In this document: in pieces, positions 25,298-37,265 of the stretch
Layout: each line of letters starts with the position of its first letter
Numbering within the stretch: position 1 is the first letter of the stretch
DNA from: Setaria digitata
Taxonomy: Eukaryota > Nematoda > Chromadorea > Rhabditida > Setariidae
DNA length: 64,000 bases
Reading direction: 5' to 3'
Assembly (NCBI GenBank): GCA_003640385.1
Contig: RCAB01000222.1
Location: 35,555-99,554, forward strand
The notes under the pieces: generated by a model
Database searches by the model: none
What the model was told of the DNA's origin: nothing
The model's input: the letters and a program-made list of their open reading frames with translations, nothing else
Translations under genes and position numbers: made by a program

Positions 25298-26867
25298 ACA
25301 AGTGAAACTGACGACAGCGTACGTAGTTGGGATGATGAACTGACTAATCTTAACAGTTATGAACTGTTTTTTCTTTTTTTTTCATTTAAAAATATCACTA
25401 ATGAAATATAGTGAAATTTTTTAAAGAGATAAATTTGCAGATATCGCAATGGAATCTTCAACTAGTGATGATGAATTCAATTGTTAACACAAACTCTATT
25501 ATTCATATTTGAAATCATATTTTTTAAATTCGAATATCAATAATTTAAATTGAAGTTAAGATATGAACTTTGACTTTTACAATACCTATCATTACTTTTT
25601 GCATCACATCATTCAAGTCCGATAATGATGTTTGAAGGATGCAAACTACTACATTATTAAATGTAACACATTATGTAGAAGGACTGATTTTTCAAATTCT
25701 AATTGAAATTTCGAAAATGTTACTTGAAATTGGTTTGAACAGAGAAGCTGAAAATTTATTTTTAACAAAACAGCAAAAATTTATTTATTAACAAAATAAG
25801 AAGGAAAAAAAAATTTCTGAATAATTTTTTTCAGATTCTTTTGCTCAGAATCTCTATGCTACGTAATTTGATTTGTATTTATATAAAAATAAATAAGTAA
25901 ATGAATGTGAATTAATGTTATAAAATGAAATTAGAAATGCCTAAAACAATCCTTCCTTTCTTTTTTAACTGATGACTAAAATTACTGAAAAAAACTAATA
26001 AAAAATGATGTATTTTGTACTTAAAGAACATTGGAAAAAAATGAGAAGCTCCCTGAATCATCGTCGTTTAATGTAGTTACTCAATAGAAAGCAAGTATGA
26101 TTACACTTCTTCGGACGAATCTTCGTTATCTGGTCTTCGAGCATCTGAATCGTATTCTCAGCAATCAGAAGATATTTATTTGCTTGCTTTGTTTCACCAA
26201 AAAGTATTCCAGATGATATTACAAAAGCAAAAAGAATTATTTATTGATTCTCGTGGTGGCAGTTCTCTTGGAAATTCCATTCTACCTGCTCACATGTTGG
26301 TGAGAGTACAGAATCAATTAATGTGAGTCGAATCATATGTGAAAGATTTTTCGGCTTATGCAAGACTTCTAAATTAAACTATTCGTTGGATGACTGCAAA
26401 ATACAACGATAACTGATCTGACAAATTACATAATCGTTTATCATTTCTATTATGTTTATCAACACCAACCACTTCTTTATTTATTGTTAGCACTTAAAAT
26501 TTGATGACTTCTCAATCAATTTCTCATTTAGTTCTACTTCAACAAATAACATTCGAATCGTACAGCGGACAATTTTGTTCAAATTAACAATTAATAAGAA
26601 ACGATTTTTCTTGCACTAATCCTATGGGCCAAAAATTACAATCATTGCAATTAGACTGAACTTGAATTTTGTGCAAAGGTGAAGTTTAAAAGGGATCGAG
26701 TAGCCAAGAAAATAAGCTTGATCGCGTTGACAATAACGATAGACGATAGCAGGAAGAATCGGGTGGATTTAGATGAAGGCAAAAAAAAAAGAAACCTCAA
26801 AGTGCAAGACGACATCTTTTTTTTTTTAAATAAAAAAAACAAAAGTTTTACATTTTACCTAAGCTAA
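25298..26867 (+). CDS. Unrecognised Ser/Asp/Glu-rich protein, partial multi-exon model
   Basis: Three groups of exons share the same acidic, serine-rich style. Exon 25298-25355 (TSETDDSVRSWDDELTNLN) joins in phase to 25441-25482 (IAMESSTSDDEFN) across an 85-base intron with the acceptor AAATTTGCAG. Exon 26096-26322 reads YDYTSSDESSLSGLRASESY, then a helix-forming stretch (LALFHQKVFQMILQKQKELF) and ends at a strong donor AAT/gtgagt. It splices in phase to 26532-26619 (STSTNNIRIVQRTILFK, stop). An earlier donor at 26300 would instead join, in phase 0, to an exon from 26655 (TELEFCAKVKFKRDRVAKK) ending at 26867. I could not find the link between 25482 and 26096, and the second exon may simply stop (EFNC, TAA). 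Start unknown; possibly the ATG at 25119. Confidence 0.4.
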
Positions 26868-27564
26868 CACATTCATTTTCATAATTTGTGTAAATAAAAC
26901 AAAAGTTTCAACACTGTCAACATTTTAGCTTAATAAATGAGCCAATTCATGAATCGAGCCAAGTATGTATGGATGTTATCGAATTTAATTTCTTTTTGTT
27001 TCCTGTTTATAGAACGTTATTAATTATAAAATTCGAGAAAACTATGCATCTTTTTCACTCTCTTTTACTCATCTAAAAAAAAAAGAGAAAAAAAAAAAAA
27101 GAAAGGAAAGGAAGGAAGAGGAAATTAGATTGAGCCATGGATAGATACTAACTTAGCTGAGGGAGTAAAGGCCAAAACATTCGGATTAGAGACTTAACTT
27201 TGGCTTCAAAGCTATTTGTAGTAACAAACCATCAATATTGTTTAATGAAAAATAGGCGAAACAAAAATAAATTTAAAAACTCCTTAACCGAATAAAATTG
27301 ACAAACTTAATTTCCCCTCCATATTGCTGTTCTTTTTTTTTTCTATGATTATAATGTAATCATTGATCCAGTATTATTTCATAATGTAAAGATGATCGTT
27401 GTCATCGATGATCCAGCACTACTGTTCTAGTGATTGATTGACTGATAATTTCACTGCAGATGGCAAATTATCATCTTATTTAGGAATTCTAATTTCCAGT
27501 GATTTATGAATGAGCCACATCCATATAACAATCTGCTATTTCTTTAAGGTATATACATATATAT

Positions 27565-27606
<42 letters not shown>

Positions 27607-28029
27607 AAAGAGTATTCCAGTGAAATGATTCGATGAATTTCCATCAGCAAAGTTTTCTTTCCGTGATGCATTTTGCACAGTTCAGTGGGATCTTTCAGTT
27701 GCAGGTGCAATCACTCTTTTGCATTACAAAAGTAAATCTTACTTAAATTTGCAAAATATTTCCATTTTTGAAGAAAGATCTGCATTTCTCTTTTCTTTCC
27801 TCCTCCTCCTCCCCTCCCTCTTCTATCGTCTCTCTTTCTCGTTTTTTTTTTCACCTTTTTTTTGAAGCGTTTTTAAAAAAGTGAGAGAAAGAAGAAATTC
27901 TTTTTTGTAGTGAAAAAAAAAAAAAAAAAAAAAGCAGAAATGATAAAAATGAATGTGAACGATGAGAGAGAAACGGTGCTACAGGAAAAGTTTTTTTTAA
28001 AAAAAAAACTTTTTACCCAACAAAATGTC

Positions 28030-28230
28030 GGAAATGGAGGGAGAGAGAGCGAGAGAGAAAGAGAGATGCGGAAAGAAGAGGGGAAGAATGGATTAATGAG
28101 CGAGGTAGAGGGAGAGGAGGAGGAGGAGGAGGAGGCGAAGGAGAAAGAGAAAGAGGAAGAGGAAGAGGAGGAGGAGGGGGGAGTAGGAGTAGGGGGAAAA
28201 GGAGGAGGAGGAGAGAGAGGGAAAAGAGCT
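28030..28230. repeat. Purine-rich (GGA/GAG/GA)n tract
   Basis: The plus strand is almost all purine, beginning with GA repeats and passing into GGA/GAG units. The apparent long reading frames here (Glu-rich plus strand; Ser/Pro-rich minus strand) arise from composition. Such mirror-like purine tracts can form triplex DNA. Confidence 0.85.
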
Positions 28231-28369
28231 GAATTGAAATGGAAATTGGAGTGAAGCACTGGAAAGTACATCCTGATGATGTCCAAAACACTTCATTCTG
28301 TATTATTTCTACCGCTATAAAAACAAAAAGTACATAAAACCCGTCGGAAAAAAGGGCAGATGTATGGGC

Positions 28370-28640
28370 AAATCGACAACTAGGTGGGTAGATCGATAGG
28401 TTGATAAGTGGATGGATAAGTAAATAAGCAGATCAATAGAAAGTAGATCAACAGCTAAATAAGTGAGTAGATCGTTGGATGGGTAAGTAGTAGGCTGATG
28501 ACCAGGTCGGCAGATCAAACAGATGAGTAGGTCAGTAGATGAACAAGGTGGATCAATGGATAGATAGAAGGAAGGCTAGTTGGACTGGCTGATCTTTGGA
28601 CAGATGGAAGGGTCGCTGAATAAGGAAAATTGACTGGCAG
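28370..28640. repeat. Degenerate tetranucleotide-derived repeat (GATA/GATC/GTAG)
   Basis: A long, strongly diverged array of units such as GTAGATCGATAG, GGATGGATAAGT and AGTAGATGAACA. It keeps a 4-base rhythm without exact copies, as an old GATA-type microsatellite would. No stable coding frame on either strand. Confidence 0.65.
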
Positions 28641-30577
28641 ATACATGATAGATAAAATGTGTTGCTGATAAGCTTGTATATTAAATCAACATATGGCATA
28701 ATAAGTTATCAATAGTGTGATTAGTCAAACAGCCAAGATAGACTGAATAAAGTGAGACCCAGAAGGCTAGCATAGACTGTTTATTCATAGCTGCTGCTAT
28801 CGTAAATGTTTAAGCCATTTATTAAAGTGATTGCCTGATTTAGATGTATTATTTTTCTGAATCGATGTGTTTTTTTTTCTTTGTTTTTCTACATATGATA
28901 GTGCAACTTGGCCAAAAACAAAGCTGTGGGTTACTGTATTAAATTTTTATGAGATTCTTTGGCCTTGGGCAATATACTTCGCGGTGTTTACAAGTACTCT
29001 GTGCAATTATTATTGGTCTGCTTAAAAAAAAAAAAAAAAAAAAAAGAAAAAAAAAGAATTTTTTGGCGTAACGCCAAGATAAAGTTTATTTTTTTTTTTT
29101 TATTTTTTATTATTATTTTTTCTTGTTCCAAAGAAAAGCATGAAATTTAGTGAATCAACGAGTGCTGCGCATGTTGAATAGAGGGAGAAAACTGACTTCA
29201 TAATTCTCCAATGTAGCCAAACAAAAAAGCGTACTCGAAACGATTGGGACTTCGTGTAACGGCAATCATTTGATTGAAGTTTTAGACTGTAAATATATAA
29301 AATTTTCAAACAAAAAATTTTGAAAAAACAAAATTTGTTGTAATGAAGCTATGAAGGAAACTGAAACTTTGCATATTGCAAAGTTTTCTTTCTTCTTCTA
29401 ATTCAGGACTAAGCAAAATTCAGGAATGATGCATTTCCAAACTTATTCAATGATTGTTTTCACTGTTCATTTGCGGAAACATTTTAGAAAGAAGCACAAT
29501 AATGGTGAGCAATAATCACTTAGGTAAACAACTTTAGAATTTAAGCAAGCATCAGCATGACAAAACTAATGTCAGGATGAAGGATGAATAAATGGCAGTG
29601 AAGGCATGAAGAGAGGTAGCAGCTAAGTGAGCATAGAAAAATAGAGTATGTCATTTAATTCAGGTAAAATTTATTGATTTTTTGCTGTTGAAAACATGTA
29701 AATACACTTTGAAATGATTAAATTCAGGCTAAAAAACAGTTAGAATGGAAAAGTTGGAAAAAATTCAACTTCCTCTTCTTTTCGCATTGTCTTTTTATTT
29801 TTTTGAATATTATTATATTAAAACTAATCAAGTGGAAAGCAGATGAGAAGATAACCCCTAATGCGTTTCGATAAAGTTCCGATAAACCGTAATTTCTGTC
29901 TTTTTTTGTCTTCTCAACCGATCAAGAACAACTAATTTAGAGTCACTGTAAAACAGTACATTTACCCAATATCTTTGATGATTTATGGATATTGTGAACA
30001 GTTTTTATGAGAGGAAAATCTGGCTTTATTGAAGACATTTGAAAAATAGTTAACATTTTGAACTTAAATTTTCCATTCTGATGTGCAAAATTTTCCCATT
30101 TTCTTATTATCATTTTAATATATAATATTTCGACGATCTTTTCACAAATTTCGGTTGTAATTAAAGGAACAACATGAGAGTGATAAAAATGGTAGCTGGA
30201 AAATGGCACAGAAATATAAATTAAAATTTCCAGGCTGTGAATTAAATGCACATCTTGGCGCTTTTTGTTACAAGAAATTTGCTTTCCTTTTTCATAAAAT
30301 TAACCAAAAATTGGTAAAAAAAAGGTTTTCAAAATGTGTGTGACCCTAAATGGCTTACTGTCGCAAGTCGTAAATTCTTTTTTTTTTTTTGAGACTACCT
30401 AACTTTGAGTGATGAATGAAGAATACAATGAAATAAAAGGAAAATGGAGATCAGAAATCAAGATGGATTAGTATTTGATATTCAGAAAATCTTCGAGATA
30501 TTTTAAAACTTTTTTTTTCCTTTCAATTTTATAAAAGAAAAGAATCATTTTCGTAACCATTCCAGTTATCTTGTGCT

Positions 30578-33118
30578 TTACCTTCCTTGAACATCAAAAG
30601 AAACGAAATCTGAGAAACAGTTAACCTGATCAATTCTGTTGGTGAATGGAATTTTGTCGGATAACACTGTTTCCGCATTCGATGTTGGCGTGGTTACGGT
30701 GGCGCTGTACAGAAGATTTGCTGACTGAGCCAATTTGAGCAAATCAGTTGATGTTACCGGTGCTGATCCAAGTAACAAACTACACTGCTGAAGAGCGAAA
30801 TAATCGATATAATTGAATGGTAAATGATCAAATTTGTTATTAGTAATAGGAAGACTAGCAGTTGCAGCTAATAATGACAAAGATCGAAAATAAGAATCCA
30901 CGGATGGTTCTACACAGCTTTTCAGAATCGTACAATCCATCGAATCAGTAGTCTTCTGGCAATTCTTCGATTCGCAATCATCAGTTAGCAAATCATAAAG
31001 CACTGGTGCCAAAGAACGAAGATATTTCTGCTTGAGATCAGCTCGAGATGGTAGCGATGGTGACCAAACGGTGATACTATTGCTACAACATGCTGTTGTT
31101 GGTACTGCTTTTGTTGACGTTGTAGTTGTAATTGTTGTTGTTGTTGTTGTTGCTGCTGCTGCTGCTGTTATTGTTGTTGTTGTTATTGTTGTTGTCGCTG
31201 TCGTTGTCGCATATGGATGAAATCGTCGAGTATCACAACTATCAATGGTAGCAGATCGTCGCCGTTCCACAGTAACATTGTGATGGTGATAGTGATGTTG
31301 ATGTTGCTGCTGTTGTTCATTATTTGGCACAATTAATGGACCCGTATAGCTTACCTGTGGTTTCTGTTCACCGTTACATTGCGACAATAGTGATGGTAGT
31401 TGAAATCCTGGTGTTCCGGAATAAGCATTTCGTTGCTGTGCAATAATGCGTTCAATATCGCAAAGATTTTGACATAACAAATTAACAATTTCTGCTTCAG
31501 ACAAGCTATTCCCTAATGTTATAGGTGGCGGAGCAGAATTAGGTACAGTCCTTACAATATGATCATTCAATATATTTCCGTAAACATCATTAGTAGTTAG
31601 TAGTTTGGGATAAGTCGTTACGGATGGTATAGGATCATCATTTATTACGGTACCTGTTGATCCTGTTACTGACATCTGATAACAACTGGAGAATGCACTA
31701 TCCGTAGCAATACTTGCAATTGTCGTACCAGAAGCAATCGTTGTTGGTAGAAGTTGATGATGTTCGGATGACGTATCATACGTGTTCGGTGGGATAATTG
31801 TACAGGTATTTGTTGTTCCTGCACTAGTATTATATAGTGCTGACGTAAGGGAACTGTGTATAAGTCGCTTCTTAATCGGTACTTTGATCGAATTTTCCTG
31901 TGAAGCGAATCGTTGTCGTTCATCAGATTCTCCAACTCTTGAACATTGTCGAGTTGATAGCGAAGATGCTACCCCTAATGTTGCCATCGTAGTGCTAGCA
32001 TCTGTTAAATTAGATTCATCTTCAAGTTGCATTACTCCTTTTGAAATGATATTATTACCTTCGAAGTTTTCATTATCGAGAGTCGTGTTTGTTGTCACCT
32101 CTCGTACCTGTATTATTTCTCCCGTCTTTCCATTCAATTCCGAATCAATATCCATCATTTCCGTACAACTACCCATATCCGTTGTTAAATCAGCATCAGC
32201 ATCATCATTATCATTATCACCATCATCCTCACCGCCATCACCACCATCATCTCCATCACCGTTGCCATCGCCATCATCATTATCATCATCTGGTGCATCT
32301 GGTATTCCTGAATTATCATGCGCATCGATATTCACTGAATAAGATGACGTGAGCATTCCGATTCGACGCTTTGCTGATGGCCACCTCACACCACAATCCC
32401 ATTTCATTTTATCGGAGCTATTTGTTGTTGAGTGCGAATAAAGTGCACTGGGCGGCGCTCCTTCATCATCACCGTCACTATCTTCCACTTCGACTTCTAC
32501 TTCTTCGATCCTTCTTTCAGGCTGAATATTATCATCATTTTTCTTGCCTCTCCTACTACTTCCAATATCAGCTCTCTTACGTGACTTATTGATTTGATCA
32601 CGTTGACTATGTCTGGTCTGATAAGCTGCATTATGCAGGTTTGAATGACTACTCACTGCAAAGTTGTTGCCACTGCTAGCGGTTGTGTAAGCGCAATCGA
32701 GATCAGCTCTATTCGATGGATTAGGTAGACTTTTAACTTCCATGTCTAAATTTTGAATAGTTTTATCATGTGTAAGTGGCGTTTCCGGATAAGCAGTCAG
32801 AAATGATGTCTTACGGAATGAGGATGATGTAAATGAAGAGGATGGAGTGGTAGTTACAGTATTAGAATATATATCAGTTAATATATCCGTATTTTGACGT
32901 AGAAATTCCGAATCCGGATGATTGCTGTAAGATAACGATGACTGGTCATCATTCCGTTCCAGGTGATCCATTTGAAAGCCAACAATATTAGCATGTTCAC
33001 CAATATCCAAACGATTTGTTAACATTACAGATGAATAAAACCAATCACTTGGAAGACGATTTTGATTATTTACTTGTTCTTGTTGTTCCTGTTGCTGTTG
33101 TTGTTGTTGTTCGGCCAT
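30578..33118 (-). CDS. Low-complexity, probably nuclear protein, intronless, 846 residues
   Basis: A single uninterrupted frame from ATG 33118 (context CCACAATGG) to TAA 30578. Its composition differs from the flanking AT-rich DNA, so it is certainly coding. Order of features: poly-Gln start; a basic patch near 176-195 (KSRKRADIGSSRRGKK) that could be a nuclear signal; a glutamate/valine stretch then DSDGDDEG; a second basic motif (WPSAKRRIGML); a long Asp/Gly run near 275-310; a probable amphipathic helix (LSEAEIVNLLCQNLCDIERI); a Gln/His run; RRRSAT, a typical basophilic kinase site; a Thr/Ala run; then a more ordered C-terminal third (LKQKYLRSLAPVLYDLLTDD). I recognise no domain. The last codons overlap a donor-like GGAAG/gtaaag, so a further exon is possible. 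The poly-Gln and Thr runs come from CAA and ACA/ACN microsatellites. Confidence 0.85.
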   Translation of the reverse strand: MAEQQQQQQQEQQEQVNNQNRLPSDWFYSSVMLTNRLDIGEHANIVGFQMDHLERNDDQSSLSYSNHPDSEFLRQNTDILTDIYSNTVTTTPSSSFTSSSFRKTSFLTAYPETPLTHDKTIQNLDMEVKSLPNPSNRADLDCAYTTASSGNNFAVSSHSNLHNAAYQTRHSQRDQINKSRKRADIGSSRRGKKNDDNIQPERRIEEVEVEVEDSDGDDEGAPPSALYSHSTTNSSDKMKWDCGVRWPSAKRRIGMLTSSYSVNIDAHDNSGIPDAPDDDNDDGDGNGDGDDGGDGGEDDGDNDNDDADADLTTDMGSCTEMMDIDSELNGKTGEIIQVREVTTNTTLDNENFEGNNIISKGVMQLEDESNLTDASTTMATLGVASSLSTRQCSRVGESDERQRFASQENSIKVPIKKRLIHSSLTSALYNTSAGTTNTCTIIPPNTYDTSSEHHQLLPTTIASGTTIASIATDSAFSSCYQMSVTGSTGTVINDDPIPSVTTYPKLLTTNDVYGNILNDHIVRTVPNSAPPPITLGNSLSEAEIVNLLCQNLCDIERIIAQQRNAYSGTPGFQLPSLLSQCNGEQKPQVSYTGPLIVPNNEQQQQHQHHYHHHNVTVERRRSATIDSCDTRRFHPYATTTATTTITTTTITAAAAATTTTTTITTTTSTKAVPTTACCSNSITVWSPSLPSRADLKQKYLRSLAPVLYDLLTDDCESKNCQKTTDSMDCTILKSCVEPSVDSYFRSLSLLAATASLPITNNKFDHLPFNYIDYFALQQCSLLLGSAPVTSTDLLKLAQSANLLYSATVTTPTSNAETVLSDKIPFTNRIDQVNCFSDFVSFDVQGR

Positions 33119-34884
33119 TGTGGAAGATCTCGAAATGAATTCTTTTAGATTACAAACAAAAAAAAAAGAAAAAAGAGAAAAGGAAAAAAGAAGAGAAAAA
33201 GAGGAAAAAAGGCAATCGAATTACTTGTATATATTTCATAAGAACTTGTAATCAAGTACTAAATTACAAATAATTTGGTACTGTAATCGATTTTCAACTT
33301 TTTTTCCTGCTTCAACTTCCTTCTGCAACACAATAGGCAAACAGACATATGCACACCTAAAATAAAATAATTTGTTAATTGATGATGATAAGCTCAAAAC
33401 AAATTGTATCAAGCGATAAACAAATCCGAGAAATGTATTACAAATATCCAATAAACTACTGATAAATATTTGGAAAAAAAGAAAAAACAACATCAAAACA
33501 AGAAAACAAAAAAAAAAAAAAAAAAAAAAAGGAGGATGCAGCCAGGTGTGAAAGAATTTGAGAAAAATAAAGGGTTAAGCGAAGAATAAATAAATTTAAG
33601 GGAGGAAAAGAGTAAACCGAGAAAAGATATCTGTCAACCCTTTAAAGGGCAAGTATTTTTCATTTTTCGTCAACTGCTTCCAATGAAATAAACACAAATA
33701 TATATATATATATATATATCAAATCATTGATCACAACCTAACAGTTCCTAAGTTATTTCTTTCTTGGACACTATCTTTCTAGAGATCGAGCTCTTGTTTT
33801 TTGCTTTTTTGCTTTTTGTTATTCTCACTTCTAGAAGAGGTCATCAACGTAAGGCTACTGAAAAATAAAGTGATACTTTGAGAGAAAAAGGAAAAAGTCT
33901 ATATGAAGAAAAGAACTGAGCTGAATAAAAATTGATAAACATCAAGTCGAGAAAGTATCCTAATCATATTCCATCAACTAGTACCTCTCCCTCGTCCATC
34001 TTCTTTTCTCAATTCTCGATCATATTCCATTTTTCCACATTTCCCTCTTCTTTTTTTAATCTTTTTTCATTTTGAAGAATATTTGAGAGATAGAGAGAGG
34101 GAGAGAGGGGGAGAGAGAGAGAAGGGGAGGAAGCGATAAACAACTCCATTAACCGGTAATCTAAGCAATTTTCTGGCTTTTTATTTTTTTTTAGGGAGAT
34201 TTTGAAATGATTGAATTTGTAGGAATTTTGCATATACACTAATTAATACTTCTGAAGGTCATTTCAAGCCATTTTGCAATATGCAAAGCATTCATGATGG
34301 ATGCAAAAAAAAGGAAAAAAAAAAGCCGCAGAATTATTATTACTGAAAGGAAATAAGCAATCATAGGAGGAGAGAAGAGAAACGAAGAGAGGAAATCTCG
34401 GGAGCATATCATTAAAATCGCTTCACTCAATTCCTTCCATTTTTTTTTTTATAGCTTCCTTGAATAGATAATCAAAAAGTGTAGATAGACAGAAATGTCC
34501 ACGATTCAAAATTGTTCATACTTTCTTCTTTCTTGAAAAAAAAAAAAAGAAAAAAAATTATCAACTGATGATCATTTGTAAGATAGGAAGAATGAAAAAA
34601 GAAACGGTAAAGTGGCAAAATGAATAAAAAGCAGTGGGAAAGTGAGAAAACTCTTATCATGAAATAGGAAAGGCGGCACAGATGAAAGAGAGAAATTTTG
34701 ACTAAAATTCAGAATTCATCCTAATTCAATCATTTCTAGGGTAACAATCAAAAGAATTCGAAATTTTTCCTTTTCATCAGTAACGTGAAAATAATTTCAT
34801 CAATTACTGTAGTAAATGAGAACAGTAGTAGTAGTAGTAGTAGTAGNNNNNNNNNNNNNNNNNNNNNNNNNNNNNNNNNNNNNN

Positions 34885-34936
<52 letters not shown>

Positions 34937-35275
34937 ATTTTCTCCTGGTGATTTCCTGCGATATACCGGTTAAAATGAGGATGTTCCGGTTGAAACCAAA
35001 ACATTTATCTGTTTTGTGCATCTTTTTCAATTCGATTCATTTCAAATAAAAAATGATTAATAAAAGTGAATTAGGCCAGAACAATTAGCATATATATATA
35101 TAGCTAAAACTTATATATATATATATATATATATGTGCGCACTTCTAATGCACTTTCAATCTTTTCCTCTCTTTCCCTCTCCTTTAATACCTAATATCCT
35201 GTAATTTGTTATATTTCCATAAGTTTTAGCTTGCTATTTTTTTCCGTTCTCCTTTTCTCTCATCATCTATTCAAG
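33119..35275. other. 5' flank of the low-complexity gene; no other gene seen
   Basis: An acceptor-like TCTAAAAG about 28 bases upstream of the ATG at 33118 could take a spliced leader. Further out are poly-A (33508-33530), (TA)n at 33698-33718, a GA tract at 34085-34130 and an AGT microsatellite with a gap. A short plus-strand frame after the gap (34975-35049; MRMFRLKPKHLSVLCIFFNS) resembles a signal peptide. It is followed by a stop and has no well-placed donor. Confidence 0.4.
34822..34936. repeat. (AGT)n microsatellite containing a 38-base assembly gap
   Basis: AGT units run into Ns at 34847-34884 and continue beyond, so the true length is unknown. Serine, threonine and leucine runs translated from it are artefacts. 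Confidence 0.95.
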
Positions 35276-35409
35276 AATATAACAAAACGAATTTGAAGTT
35301 TGCTTATGGCCCAGTGGAAACATGTTTCGATGTACTTGAGGACATCTTGTCAAGACGTCAACAACGTCACCAACCATCGCTGATTGCTCGACTAAATTTG
35401 TTCAAATAA
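35276..35409 (+). CDS. Probable terminal exon of an unrecognised gene
   Basis: After a pyrimidine-rich acceptor (ATCTATTCAAG) the frame reads YNKTNLKFAYGPVETCFDVL, then EDILSRRQQRHQPSLIARL and NLFK before TAA at 35407. It enters in phase 1. G+C is well above the flanks and codon choice looks coding. A dibasic RR splits the piece, so a prohormone C-terminus is one reading. On the minus strand a 36-codon ATG frame covers the same bases, so the strand is not certain. No upstream partner exon was found. Confidence 0.3.
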
Positions 35410-37265
35410 CTTAAACATTTTTATCCTTCTAACTTCCTCTTCATTCCTCTCTCTCTCCCTCTTCTCATATCTGTTCCGTTCTTCATTCTCAATCTTTCTC
35501 TCTTTTTCCTCGTTATCAATATTATTACCCTATTACTGTCCATCCTGTTTAAAATGACCACTGTCCATTTTCAAGTTACCGTTTCATTGTCCATCTAATT
35601 CGTTATCTTATCCAAAAATATACTTCCCTCCTCAAAAGTAAAAAGGAATGATTAGAAAAGAGGAACAAAAAGCTTCATTTCCTTCGTTTCCTTTCTTTCA
35701 TGATGGGAAACAAAAAAAAAAAAATGATGGCCGAAGTTTTTTTTTTTTTTCTAAGCACTATGAACTCCGACCTCTTCAGTGCTTCCGCTACTCTCTTATG
35801 CATGCCAAAAAGCTTCATCATCTTCATCCCATTTCGATGGAATTGGCTCTTGCCCTATTCAACAAATTTTTTTTTATATAGCGTATAATTTCTTCCGAAT
35901 GAATTTTATTCATCAAGACAGATCTGAAAGGTCAAATCCAAGAAAAAAAACATGTTATAACTTCGGGAGAAATGATTTAACCTAATTTATTCTAATTAAA
36001 CAATTGACTGAATAATTTATGATGGGGAAGGGTAAAAATAACATTTCATCCATTATAATTTACTATTGTTTTACAAGAAAAAAACAAAAGAAAAAAATCG
36101 TGCTCTAAATTACCAAGTAATTAATATACAATCAGATTAACATGGTTTTTTTTTTTTTTTTTCAAATAATAACCAGTAAAAATATTGCTACTTCGAAACC
36201 AAAAAGTTGGTAGAAATAAAATAAAATAAATAGAGAAAAAGGAGCCGATAAACAAACAAATAAATAAACAGATAAATAAGTGAATAAACAAATAAATAAA
36301 TAAGAAATAAAATAACAGAAAAATTGCAATATTTGCAGAGAATCATCGAAACTAGTCAGTCATCGATGAAATGTTATCAAAGTGCACTTCCACTTCCATA
36401 ATTATTTTTTTAGGCATCAAAAAATTTTGACTTTAGAACAAGAAAAGTTCAACCAACAAATGCCATCCGTAACAATTCACACAGTGCTTCTCAAAAAATT
36501 TTATAAATAGCAATAAACTGGATGAGGGGGTGGATGATGGAAGGAAAAGGTGAAAGGTGAGATGATGTTGTGTGGAGGGAAGAAGGATGAACTGATGAAA
36601 AGGAGAAGGAGAAGGAAGAGGAAGAGGAAGAGGAAGAGGAAGAGGAAGAGGAAGAGGAAGAGGAGGAGGAGGAGGAGGAGGAGGAGGGGGAGGAGGAGGA
36701 GGGGGAGGAGGAGGAGGGGGAGGAGGAGGAGGAGGAGGTGGAGGAGAGGGAGGGAGGAAAGAAGAAAGGAACAGTGGAAAATAGAAAATTAGTTAAAAAA
36801 AAAAAAAAAAGGTGGAAAACGAGCTTAATTAGTTGTTGGTTAATATATTTGTAATTTATATTATGAATGATGAGGAATTTTTACAATTAATTCTTTCTTT
36901 TTTTCTTTTTTTCTAACATAAATTTCACAAAGTTTCGAAATAAATTATTTTAATTGTTGTACTTTCTTTCTTTGAAAAAAAAAAAATTGAAACTTTTTTC
37001 ATAATTTGGTAAAATATTTCAATTTTGATTAGGTTATAACTATAATAAACGTTCATTGAACGATTTAAATATATTTAACCAATTAATCAATCATTCATTA
37101 TTGCTACGAAATATATTATCATTATGTTAATTTGTTATTATAATTAACTTAGTGGAATAATACCGAGAAAATTTTTTTTTTTTTCTTTTTGGTGATATTA
37201 TGATAATTTCACTATAAAAATAAATACGTTAGATATTATTGGCTATTAAAAATGAAGGTATGAAA
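35410..37265. other. No gene seen; purine microsatellite
   Basis: Mostly AT-rich. The main object is the GAAGAG/GGAGGA tract at 36596-36750. A plus-strand frame near 35896-35985 (MNFIHQDRSERSNPRKK, ending GRNDLT) is open for 29 codons but isolated. Confidence 0.45.
36596..36752. repeat. (GAAGAG)n passing into (GGAGGA)n purine tract
   Basis: The plus strand has GAAGAG hexamers and then GGA units broken by GGGGGA. It is pure purine over about 150 bases. The arginine-lysine reading frame over it is an artefact. Confidence 0.9.

Larger units (their letters stand above)
26868..30577. other. Region without a supported gene; low-complexity repeats
   Basis: Contents seen: an AT palindrome at 27542-27610; purine-rich GGA/GAG tracts at 28030-28230 with polypyrimidine on the other strand; a degenerate GATC/GTAGAT-type repeat at 28370-28640; and A/T runs. 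Two isolated coding-like pieces deserve mention. On the minus strand, 27712-27604 reads KMHHGKKTLLMEIHRIISLE and ends at AAG/gtatat. On the plus strand, 28905-29023 reads a tryptophan-rich segment (LNFYEILWPWAIYFAVFTS) then stops. Neither has a partner exon. Confidence 0.45.

Noticed and set aside
27873..28296. Several overlapping frames (Glu-rich plus strand, Ser/Pro-rich minus strand)
   Set aside because: They are products of the purine-rich microsatellite and open on both strands in several frames.
31782..32342. 186-codon plus-strand frame rich in serine and proline
   Set aside because: It lies wholly antisense to the 846-residue gene, whose unbiased G+C opens other frames. It has no splice or start evidence.
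36550..36792. 80-codon arginine/lysine-rich frame
   Set aside because: It is created by GAAGAG and GGA repeats and has no independent coding signal.
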